17,148 bases of DNA from Candidatus Cloacimonadota bacterium (GTDB lineage: Bacteria > Cloacimonadota > Cloacimonadia > Cloacimonadales > TCS61). Position numbers and translations under genes: made by a program. Below are positions 6,286 through 13,100 of this stretch, piece by piece; within the stretch, counting starts at the first letter, position 1; each line of letters opens with the position of its first letter. The stretch is taken from contig JABIME010000193.1 of NCBI GenBank assembly GCA_018654125.1, positions 1 to 17,148 of the forward strand, read 5' to 3'. The notes below the pieces were generated by a model, which was given only the letters and a program-made list of their open reading frames with translations, ran no database searches and was not told the DNA's origin.

Positions 6286-7689
6286 TTAGTTGGGCACGAA
6301 CAGCAACGTGATGTTGCCTCGAAGCGCGTAGAAACTCTGTCCGGCAGCGGTCATCCCTCCACGAAGGTACACGGTCGTCGTTCCTGCAGAAACCGAATAC
6401 ACGGTGGATAGTGCAACATGACTATACTCGACAGAGGCTGTGCTACTCGGCCCCCAGCCGACAGACGTGGGTGATTGCCCGTACGTGGACGACGCAGAGG
6501 TGCTGAGCCAGAAGTTGGCGTATGCGGATGCCGTGGTGTGCTTCGCGACGTCGAGATTTGCCATCACGACCACTCTCCCGGCGACCGGCACGCTGATGGA
6601 AGCCTGCTGAAATGTCTGCGGCGTTTCGGAAAGGTTAAACTGGCTACCCGCCCCCGAGTTGATCGGCACCGCATTGAAATCAGTTGGATTGACGCTGAGG
6701 GTCAAAGAGCCAGATGTTCCTCCCCCATTGAGGCCCGTTCCAGCTGTCACTGAGGTAATATCACCAAATGCTGCTGTTGTCTGCGTTGTTCCATCTGGGA
6801 ATTTAATTCCACCTGTAGTAGACTCAATTGTTCCAGCTACTGTTAATTCACTGGTTGGTGTATCTGTTCCAATACCTACATTTCCACCATTCAAATAACT
6901 ATCTCCGTTGGCAGTGATTACTGTAGAGATTGCTTCGTTATCATAAAGATAAAGACCGCCTGCCCCTGAACCATTTGTGCCAAGCTGACCTAATATTAAA
7001 GAATTTACCTGCCATTGCATAGGATTGGGTCCAGTACTGTTAACTGTGAGTGGACGTCCGGGAGTTGTTGTCCCAATACCTACATAATCTTGCACGATCA
7101 GTTGTCCTGTCATTGTATCGCCAGTAGTATTTATCCAGCGAGTGTCACCCTGATCACGGGTGAGCAAATCTGTACTAGAATTGTTGTTCAGATATCCCTC
7201 TGAAGACAGATCTGAATACGCACTATAACGACCTGTATTTAGCGTTCCGCTGGTTATGTTAGATGCGGCATGATTATGAGCCGAAAGTGCAAAATTGCTT
7301 GAATTCAATCCGTCGAGTAAATCTGCATCTTCAGCTTTTAAAGAATAAGGTACGCTGGCAATAGCTGTTCTTGGTGAAAGTGTTTCGTTACTTACAATAA
7401 GTTCCAGCCAGCGATCTGCGCTATCAAAAAGATCGGTTGGGAAAGAAACCGTTGAACCGAGTAACACATGGAACACACCGTTTGCACAGAAAACGTCGTG
7501 TGTCTCAGTCCAAATTGCAGTTCCTCCAGTTTCAGAACCATAAATTGAAAAATCAACTGAGACTACACTATTCAGGTAGTTTCCATCACTATCGGCAAGT
7601 CTGCCTTGATAGTCAATTGTTTGAGGTACATTCTGTGCCATCAGACACAATGAGATAAAAAGTAAAATGAATATAATTTTTTTTTTCAT
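6286..7689 (-). CDS. Chimeric secreted modular protein with a GC-rich, probably foreign C-terminal domain
   Basis: 467 residues. Signal peptide 1-19, shared N-terminal module about 20-121. Then a stretch unique in this array, 'ALSAHNHAASNITSGTLNTG' to 'STDLLTRDQGDTRW' (about 133-185), resembles phage and bacterial tail-fibre linkers. 'GDTMTGQLIVQD', 'VGIGT' and 'IKFPDGTTQTT' (190-305) closely match the gene at 1257-2855. The hinge is 309-325. The last 140 residues have no counterpart in the paralogs: a beta-rich domain ('VPVAGRVVVMANLDV', 'SVSAGTTTVYLRGG') ending LLFVPN, reminiscent of a trimeric C1q/TNF-like head. That fold is a guess. Two hand-counted 60-base lines (6301-6360, 6481-6540) give 60 and 62% GC; line 7321-7380 in the same gene gives 40%. 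Codons such as GCG, ACG and CGA appear only there. The start codon is followed by ten A's. The gap to the M23 gene is 138 bp, so a separate promoter is likely. Confidence 0.87.
   Translation of the reverse strand: MKKKIIFILLFISLCLMAQNVPQTIDYQGRLADSDGNYLNSVVSVDFSIYGSETGGTAIWTETHDVFCANGVFHVLLGSTVSFPTDLFDSADRWLELIVSNETLSPRTAIASVPYSLKAEDADLLDGLNSSNFALSAHNHAASNITSGTLNTGRYSAYSDLSSEGYLNNNSSTDLLTRDQGDTRWINTTGDTMTGQLIVQDYVGIGTTTPGRPLTVNSTGPNPMQWQVNSLILGQLGTNGSGAGGLYLYDNEAISTVITANGDSYLNGGNVGIGTDTPTSELTVAGTIESTTGGIKFPDGTTQTTAAFGDITSVTAGTGLNGGGTSGSLTLSVNPTDFNAVPINSGAGSQFNLSETPQTFQQASISVPVAGRVVVMANLDVAKHTTASAYANFWLSTSASSTYGQSPTSVGWGPSSTASVEYSHVALSTVYSVSAGTTTVYLRGGMTAAGQSFYALRGNITLLFVPN
6289..6720 (-). other. 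GC-rich segment encoding the replaced C-terminal domain
   Basis: Base composition jumps from roughly 40% to roughly 60% GC between the hinge codons (6715-6765) and the stop codon, and drops back at the S74 remnant. The left border lies within the stop codon; the right border lies in or next to the hinge, where the DNA changes from the array's usual codons to cctcccccattgaggcccg. No transposase, inverted repeats or target duplication is seen, so recombination at shared sequence is more likely than an insertion element. The right border is approximate. Confidence 0.75.
6715..6765 (-). repeat. Hinge repeat (GDITxVTAGTGLNGGGT codons), copy at the GC switch
   Basis: A 51-base segment encoding the same 17-residue hinge occurs at 2016-2066, 3992-4042, 5599-5649 and here. 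In every paralog it separates the conserved N-terminal half from a variable C-terminal half. This copy sits where base composition changes, marking it as a probable crossover site. Confidence 0.7.
7677..7686 (-). repeat. A10 homopolymer directly after the start codon
   Basis: The coding strand reads ATG, then ten A's, then TTATATTC (MKKKII). Tracts of this length can slip in replication or transcription. The other three paralogs have four or five A's at this place. Confidence 0.6.
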
Positions 7690-7725
7690 GAAATCTCCTT
7701 TTATAAATAATATTTCTCACTTTGA

Positions 7726-7748
7726 TTGCCCTGAGTTATTTTTGGCAA
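7726..7748 (-). promoter_or_regulatory. Short inverted repeat in the leader of the modular-protein array
   Basis: TTGCC at 7726-7730 and GGCAA at 7744-7748 form a 5-bp inverted repeat with a 13-base centre, 37 bases before the first gene of the array. It lies in the only gap separating the array from the Bat/M23 operon and could be an operator or part of a promoter region. I could not identify convincing -35 and -10 boxes. Weak evidence. Confidence 0.2.
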
Positions 7749-7827
7749 GTTAATAATTATTTTTGTAGTTATTGTATTTAGTTTAAATATTAGAGGTTAG
7801 AACAAATAAGTGTCTATAAGTAGAGGA

Positions 7828-8670
7828 TTATCTCTTTTGTATCTTTAAAAATACATCTTCCATATTTAACAATAATTCCGGATCGATACGTTTTGAATTC
7901 CAATCAACTCCCCAATGTAAGTGATTTCCGGTTGAACGTCCTGTAGAACCTACCTCACCGATCTTCTCATTTGTTAGGATATAATCTCCCACTTCAACAG
8001 TAATGGAACTCATATGGATGTAAATGGAATTAAAACCGTTGCCATGATCTAGCAGTACAAACTTGCCATTATAATAATAATTACCTGTTAGAGCTACAAC
8101 ACCAGTTGTCATTGCAAAAATGTTTATGCCTTCCGGTGCTGCAATATCAAAGCCATTATGTGGTCTTTTGGGAACTCCATTAAGAATTCGCTGACTGCCG
8201 AAAACTCCGGTTATCTCTCCACCCTTTACAGGAATGCAAAAATCTTCAAAATAGATATTCTTATTTTCAAAGATTTTTTTTCGTCTTTTTGCAAGAACGT
8301 GGTATTCATCTGATATTCTTGTTATGAGAATTGAATCATGCTGTTCCTCTACATATTTTTTTTCTATTCGATCTATACGCTGAATAATATATTCACGTTT
8401 TGTAATGTAGAATATTGAAGTGAACATTTCACCACTTTCTAGTACAATAGTTAATTTATGTTTAAGCTTTTCATCACGGTCAAAACCTAATATCGCTTTG
8501 TTTTCTGAAATTGGAATTCCTTTATGATCGAGGAACAATTTCTCTACAGAATCATGAATCTCGCAAATTAGAATTCCACCTTGAACCGGATTACCACGAA
8601 GAGAAATAAGTTCTTTAGCGCTAAGCTGAAGAGAGATTATTGTTAAAAGGAAGAGTAGTGTTTTTCTCAT
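7828..8670 (-). CDS. Secreted M23-family metallopeptidase (LytM type)
   Basis: 280 residues with a signal peptide (1-18). Residues 19-145 are an unassigned N-terminal region, probably beta-rich. The M23 domain covers about 146-262: H171 and D175 ('HNGFDIAAPEG'), H219 ('IYIHMS') and H250/H252 ('GNHLHWGV') are all present, so the zinc site and catalytic residues look intact. M23 enzymes cut peptide cross-links in peptidoglycan, or act as scaffolds when degenerate; this one looks active and should work in the periplasm. It follows batE by 56 bp on the same strand, so it may be the last gene of the Bat operon. No strong ribosome site is visible before ATG 8670. A substrate other than peptidoglycan cannot be excluded. 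Confidence 0.88.
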   Translation of the reverse strand: MRKTLLFLLTIISLQLSAKELISLRGNPVQGGILICEIHDSVEKLFLDHKGIPISENKAILGFDRDEKLKHKLTIVLESGEMFTSIFYITKREYIIQRIDRIEKKYVEEQHDSILITRISDEYHVLAKRRKKIFENKNIYFEDFCIPVKGGEITGVFGSQRILNGVPKRPHNGFDIAAPEGINIFAMTTGVVALTGNYYYNGKFVLLDHGNGFNSIYIHMSSITVEVGDYILTNEKIGEVGSTGRSTGNHLHWGVDWNSKRIDPELLLNMEDVFLKIQKR

Positions 8671-8726
8671 TATATAATTGGATCTTCAATGACTTTCTAA
8701 ACTTAGTATCACTGTGCTTGTACAAT

Positions 8727-9494
8727 TCAATTTAGATCAATCTTAACATAAGTATCTTTATTTATCCAACCGCCGAGTCCGTTCTCCAATTTTATAAGAC
8801 TCCAGTTATCTTCACTTTTTTCAATTGTGAAGATCATCCCTTCATGTATTGTGAAAACGCGTGTGAAATCTTCACCCGGTCCGCTATAACCGATAGCCGA
8901 TGTGCTAAGTAATACTGCTTCATCTGTTTTATTGAATTCCTGCCATTTTAAAATGCTTATAATAAAGAATACTAAAAATAGAAAAATAAAAATAGTTGTT
9001 ATAAATATTGGAACTGTCTTCTCACGATTTTTGTAATAAATTATCATTAGGCAGATAAACATTATTATAATACTGAAAATAATAAGTGTAATGATAGCTA
9101 ACAGGTTTATAGAGATAGAATCAAATGCCCTTAGCCAGAAAGATCTGATCACACTTTGATCATCGGATTCCTGTTTATCTATGGTAAAAGTAAGAGCATA
9201 TTCCAAGTTTCTTCTGGCTGCCGAATGATCGGACCTTACTTTTATAGCTTTTTTAAAATAGAGTATAGATCTTCCGACCTCATTTATTCTAAAATAGCAA
9301 TTTCCAATATTATAGTAGAGGTCAGCATTTATTATGCCCTCGTTTTCTAAAAGACTAAATTTTTCTAAAGCTGTCTGGTAATCTTTATCATTATAAGAAC
9401 TTATCGCATCCTGTTGTATTAAATCGATCTGGTTATCTGCAAAAATACTGACTGATAACAACAAGAACAAAAGTGAATATATTAATTTTTTCAT
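8727..9494 (-). CDS. batE: BatE-like protein: TPR, two membrane segments and SH3-like domain
   Basis: 255 residues. Signal peptide or first membrane anchor 1-19; TPR-type helices 25-105 ('ADLYYNIGNCYFRINEVGRS' is a clear TPR core); transmembrane helices about 130-153 and 161-183; a bacterial SH3-like domain about 190-253 ('IGYSGPGEDFTRVFTIHEG' and 'GLGGWINKD'). This order is the usual one for BatE, the last gene of the Bacteroides-type aerotolerance operon. The TPR part should face the periplasm and bind other Bat proteins. It follows batD with a 22-bp gap. The ribosome site is weak (GAG about 17 bases upstream), so expression may depend on coupling to batD. Confidence 0.87.
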   Translation of the reverse strand: MKKLIYSLLFLLLSVSIFADNQIDLIQQDAISSYNDKDYQTALEKFSLLENEGIINADLYYNIGNCYFRINEVGRSILYFKKAIKVRSDHSAARRNLEYALTFTIDKQESDDQSVIRSFWLRAFDSISINLLAIITLIIFSIIIMFICLMIIYYKNREKTVPIFITTIFIFLFLVFFIISILKWQEFNKTDEAVLLSTSAIGYSGPGEDFTRVFTIHEGMIFTIEKSEDNWSLIKLENGLGGWINKDTYVKIDLN

Positions 9495-9516
9495 AATTTC
9501 AAACTAACTCGCTTAA

Positions 9517-11292
9517 TTAAAATTTGCATTTCATTATCTCATTTATTGTCTCTTTTATTAAAATGTAATCAGCTTCAATTTTTTGTTTGGAAAATCCTCC
9601 GGGCATGAATCGAGCTTGATCGCAGGTCTCAAAAAGCGTCTTGATTCTTTCTACTAACTCACTTGGAATATTTTTCAAACTTATTTTAGAAATTATATTT
9701 TCTGTGGAACTTCCCCGCGGCTCTTTTAGTTTATCGGCTAAAAAACTACTAAGTCCCTGTTGTGCAGCAGCATAGAATCCAGCATCTTCCTTACTTGCCA
9801 AAAAATTTGCCTCTTTCATATATTTCTTTAAGATCTTATTGGCTTGTTTCTGGCGAATGTAATCTATGTTTCCTTGTAGTTTTGTTCTCTCTTTTGAATA
9901 TAAAACTGAAGCAGGAATTAATAGCAGCAATATGAACCAGATAAACCAATATATAAATTTATCATAATAATTATTAATCGAAATCAATTTGCCGTCTGTA
10001 ATTATGAAGCCGATGTCAGAACCTTCTAAACTAACAACAGATTGTGCACTGCTACTGGCAACATATGTAAGATCACCTTCTCCAACATTTAACTGGAATG
10101 GCTTTGTTTTTAATGTTTTATAGCTTCCGGAGGTTGTGTTAAAGTATGTAAATGGAATTGCCGGAAGTGTGAACTTTCCCTTCTCCTGGGCTATTATGAG
10201 GTACTTGATCGTTTTCTTACCAGAGATCTTATTCTTATTAATATCAGTTGTGATTTCTGGATCTAAGAATCTTAAGTTATTAACTTCTTTTAGTTTAGGA
10301 ATATCAAATTGTTTTAAGTTTCCAGTTCCGCTTATTGTTATTGTGTAGGTAAAAGAATCACCAACATTCAGAATAGCTTCACTTATATTACTAGAAAGCT
10401 TGAAGTTACCAATTGCACTTGAATATGAAACAGGTTGATTGGCAATAGGAATTGGTTTTACTCTAATAGTTGTTGGATCATTCTTAATGCTGTATTTTTT
10501 AGTCGTTCCAAAATCAAAAAAACTATGTGATTGAGTTCTAATATCAACATTCAGAGCTAATGAGGGAATCTTCAGCTTCCCACTTTTAGTTGGGAATAGT
10601 GCTACAGAACGCATTAACATTACATTGTACATAATCCCATTATAAGTTTCACGTTCAAAATTTATACTTTCTGGTTTATAAATATCTTCTTTCCAGAAAC
10701 CTTCGAAATTTGTATCTGCCGCAAATGCAAGATTGGCTATATCGTATCTGGAATAGAGTTTGTATTCAACAATAATTGGTTCTTCTTCAAAGACAGTTCT
10801 TTTGCTTACATTTGCCTTTAAAAATAAATTGTCGGTAACATCTACAGATGAATTTGGTTGCTGAGAGAATGAAGAAGAGGTTGGTGGAGCTGGTTGTGTA
10901 CTGCCCTTTAGTACTTTTATATGAATTGGATCGGTTGTAAAAGATTTATCTTTAATATTAATAGTTATTGGTGGGATGAGATGAGTTCCTATTTTAACAG
11001 GACGTAAAGTGTAGGTAAAACTTTTTGTGATTTTAGAGGTCATCTTCCCATTAACAATTGAGTAATTTGATGAAGAAGAGCTTGATGATCCAAGGTTTTC
11101 AAAGTTATTTATTTTCGGTAACCTCGGTGTGGCAATACTTCCAGCTTTTTCCCCTGAGATCTCTATAGTATATTTAAGCAGATCAGAGGTTCCGATCTTG
11201 GTTTTATCAACATAAGATTCTATTTCTATTTGCTGCGAAAATAGAAATTGGTTTAGCAAAACCAAAATAAGAATAAAAACTAATTTCTTCAT
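9517..11292 (-). CDS. batD: BatD, membrane-anchored beta-domain protein of the Bat complex
   Basis: 591 residues from the start chosen here. Signal peptide 1-19 (MKKLVFILILVLLNQFLFS); several beta-sandwich domains from about 20 to 410; Ser-rich 'GSSSSSSSNYS' at 68-78, a known BatD-like position; one transmembrane helix about 446-465 (FIYWFIWFILLLLIPASVLY); a cytoplasmic helical tail to the end with 'EARFMPGG'-like 'CDQARFMPGG'. This is the architecture of the BatD/oxygen-tolerance family, with a large periplasmic part. The frame stays open upstream: ATG 11322, 4 bp after the batC stop with a weak GGTAG, and ATG 11361, inside batC, are alternatives. I prefer 11292 because the signal peptide begins exactly there, although no clear ribosome site precedes it. 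Confidence 0.86.
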   Translation of the reverse strand: MKKLVFILILVLLNQFLFSQQIEIESYVDKTKIGTSDLLKYTIEISGEKAGSIATPRLPKINNFENLGSSSSSSSNYSIVNGKMTSKITKSFTYTLRPVKIGTHLIPPITINIKDKSFTTDPIHIKVLKGSTQPAPPTSSSFSQQPNSSVDVTDNLFLKANVSKRTVFEEEPIIVEYKLYSRYDIANLAFAADTNFEGFWKEDIYKPESINFERETYNGIMYNVMLMRSVALFPTKSGKLKIPSLALNVDIRTQSHSFFDFGTTKKYSIKNDPTTIRVKPIPIANQPVSYSSAIGNFKLSSNISEAILNVGDSFTYTITISGTGNLKQFDIPKLKEVNNLRFLDPEITTDINKNKISGKKTIKYLIIAQEKGKFTLPAIPFTYFNTTSGSYKTLKTKPFQLNVGEGDLTYVASSSAQSVVSLEGSDIGFIITDGKLISINNYYDKFIYWFIWFILLLLIPASVLYSKERTKLQGNIDYIRQKQANKILKKYMKEANFLASKEDAGFYAAAQQGLSSFLADKLKEPRGSSTENIISKISLKNIPSELVERIKTLFETCDQARFMPGGFSKQKIEADYILIKETINEIMKCKF

Positions 11293-11326
11293 ATTACTGA
11301 AAGATCGATATTCAAATTTCATGAAT

Positions 11327-12064
11327 CTACCAGTATTTTCCGCTTTTTGCTCTGTCAACATTCATTTTTTCTTTCTCTTTCTTCATTTCTTCTTTTTCTT
11401 TTTGCAACAGAGCTTTCAGCATTTTTTCTGCATCTTCTTTCTTTTGTTCTTTCATTTTCTGTTCTTGTGATTTCTGCTTTTCATCTTGCTTTTGCTCTTC
11501 TTGTTTTTGCTGCTTCTCTTCTTGCTCATCATTCTTATTTTCTTGTTTATCTTGTTGCTGCTCCTCCTCTTGCTTCTCTTTTTCTTCGTCTTTGTTTTGC
11601 TCTTGCTTTTGTTTTTGTTCCTGTTGCCTTTGCAGCATTTTAGCTGCAAGTTCATAATTGTAACGAGCATCAAGGTTTTGTGGATCTTCTACAAGAGCAT
11701 CTCGATAATTCTTTATTGCATTTTTATAATCTTTTTGCAGAAATTTCACATTACCAAGATTTTGTAATGCTTTAGATTTATCTTTGAACTTCTCATTATT
11801 TAAAGCTAATTTGTAATTCTGTTCAGCTTCTTCTAACATTCCATTCTTAACTTGAGCATTCGCCTGATTAAAATGTAATCTGGAATCTTTTGGGTATTTT
11901 ATTGCATTACGTTTAAAATCTTCTCCCGAGTTCTCATAATTCTCTTTCTCATAAGATTTTACACCTTTTAGATTTCTGATAACTTTGTCATAATTGATGA
12001 CATCAGAAAACAGTGAACCGAAAATTATGAGAAAAGTAATTATAACTATACTTCTGGCTTTCAT
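11327..12064 (-). CDS. batC: BatC, TPR protein with a long Gln/Glu/Lys-rich tail
   Basis: 245 residues. Signal peptide or anchor 1-20; three TPR-like units about 36-140 ('LHFNQANAQVKNGMLEEAEQ' and 'QNLGNVKFLQKDYKNAIKNY'). From 145 to about 210 the chain is almost only Q, E, K, D and N, then a charged helix ends in SGKYW. A charged low-complexity tail closing with an aromatic residue is usual for BatC. The start overlaps the batB stop by one base (TAATG), a sign of translational coupling. It probably acts as a scaffold with BatA, BatB and BatD in the envelope. Confidence 0.87.
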   Translation of the reverse strand: MKARSIVIITFLIIFGSLFSDVINYDKVIRNLKGVKSYEKENYENSGEDFKRNAIKYPKDSRLHFNQANAQVKNGMLEEAEQNYKLALNNEKFKDKSKALQNLGNVKFLQKDYKNAIKNYRDALVEDPQNLDARYNYELAAKMLQRQQEQKQKQEQNKDEEKEKQEEEQQQDKQENKNDEQEEKQQKQEEQKQDEKQKSQEQKMKEQKKEDAEKMLKALLQKEKEEMKKEKEKMNVDRAKSGKYW

Positions 12065-13077
12065 TACAATACTCTCTTAAATTTTGTTTTCTTTTTGTAG
12101 ATGATGAGTGATTCGATAAGAAGTAGTACAAGTGCTGCGATCACAAAATATTTATATTGCTCTTTATATCTAACATATTCTTTAGAATCAAATTTCTTTT
12201 TCTCGAAAGAATTTATATTACGCATTATCTCATAGATCTCTGATTGTTGTGGTGTGATAGGGAAGAAGCGGCCATTTGCTTTTTTTGCGATCTGCGTTAA
12301 GGTTGTAATATCAAGTTTTGTAAAAACAATATCACCTTTATCATCTTTAGCGTAAACCACGTCACCTTCTCTATTCTTTATTGGAATTGTACTCCCCTCC
12401 GGGGAACCGATGCCAAGTGCATAAATGATAGCATTTTTTTTACCTGCTTCTTCTGCGATCTCTATTGCATTCTCTTCCAGGTCTTCTCCATCACTAACCA
12501 CAATGATAACTTTATGTTTCTCTTTCTCACCAAAAAGTTCCAATGAGTTAGAAATTGCTTCTCCAATATTTGTTCCATAATTGGGAACTGTTTCTGTATC
12601 AAGTAAGTTCAGGAACAGCTTCGCGGCATCGTAGTCATTTGTAAGCGGACATTGCACAAAGCTCTTTCCAGCAAATGCAACAATTGCAATTCTATCACCC
12701 TTTAATTGATCTATAAATAATGAAATCTGATCTTTTGCTCTTTTAATTCTGCTGGGTTGAATGTCAGTTGCATCCATACTTTTAGAAACATCAATGGCTA
12801 CTACAATATCGATGCCTTCTTTCTTAATGATTTGAACTTCTTTATCCCAACGTGGTCTTGCTAAAGCAATTATGATAAAAAGAAAGGCAAATACAAATAT
12901 GAAATTCTTAAGTGACCAGTGAAATCCCGAAAATTGCTGCATAAAGAAATTATAGAATTTAACTTCTGCGAATTTAGAAAAATTCTTCTTCCTATTATGA
13001 TTAGCAACTCCAACAAGAATTAACAATATTGGTACTAGCAATATTAAAAACAACAAGTATGGATTTCCCCAATGCAT
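12064..13077 (-). CDS. batB: BatB, membrane-anchored von Willebrand factor A protein
   Basis: 337 residues. Transmembrane helices about 6-24 and 57-74, the VWA domain about 88-285, and a C-terminal helix about 310-327. The MIDAS metal site is complete: D96, S98 and S100 (DVSKS), T169 (GTN) and D196 (SDGED). 'LARPRW' just after the second helix is a Bat/VWA hallmark. The VWA domain is expected on one face of the inner membrane, binding partners through a metal ion. TTGGAGAG precedes the start. The gap after the DUF4139 gene is 23 bp. Assignment as BatB rather than BatA rests on gene order. Confidence 0.9.
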   Translation of the reverse strand: MHWGNPYLLFLILLVPILLILVGVANHNRKKNFSKFAEVKFYNFFMQQFSGFHWSLKNFIFVFAFLFIIIALARPRWDKEVQIIKKEGIDIVVAIDVSKSMDATDIQPSRIKRAKDQISLFIDQLKGDRIAIVAFAGKSFVQCPLTNDYDAAKLFLNLLDTETVPNYGTNIGEAISNSLELFGEKEKHKVIIVVSDGEDLEENAIEIAEEAGKKNAIIYALGIGSPEGSTIPIKNREGDVVYAKDDKGDIVFTKLDITTLTQIAKKANGRFFPITPQQSEIYEIMRNINSFEKKKFDSKEYVRYKEQYKYFVIAALVLLLIESLIIYKKKTKFKRVL

Positions 13078-13100
13078 CTATTTACTCTCCAAAAAATTTC

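Noticed and set aside
6289..6720. GC-rich segment as an insertion sequence or transposon
   Set aside because: No transposase frame, no terminal inverted repeats and no target duplication; its borders fall in coding sequence homologous to the paralogs.
6475..6898. Plus-strand frames at 6475-6753 and 6659-6898 in the GC-rich segment
   Set aside because: Arg/Cys/His-rich composition and no ribosome site; GC-rich DNA lacks stops by chance, and the minus frame is a continuous, family-consistent protein.
1257..7689. The array as a prophage tail-fibre cluster, suggested by S74 and tail-fibre-like linkers
   Set aside because: Each gene has its own signal peptide, and no phage structural, lysis, integrase or packaging genes are seen; the M23 gene sits with bat genes.
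7808..7837. Terminator between the M23 gene and the modular array (AGAG/CTCT with T-run)
   Set aside because: The stem is only 4 bp, the T-run is on the plus strand, and it overlaps the M23 stop codon.
11347..11767. Plus-strand Leu/Phe-rich frames that look like membrane proteins
   Set aside because: They are the reverse complement of the Gln/Glu/Lys codons of BatC (CAA, GAA, AAA giving TTG, TTC, TTT).
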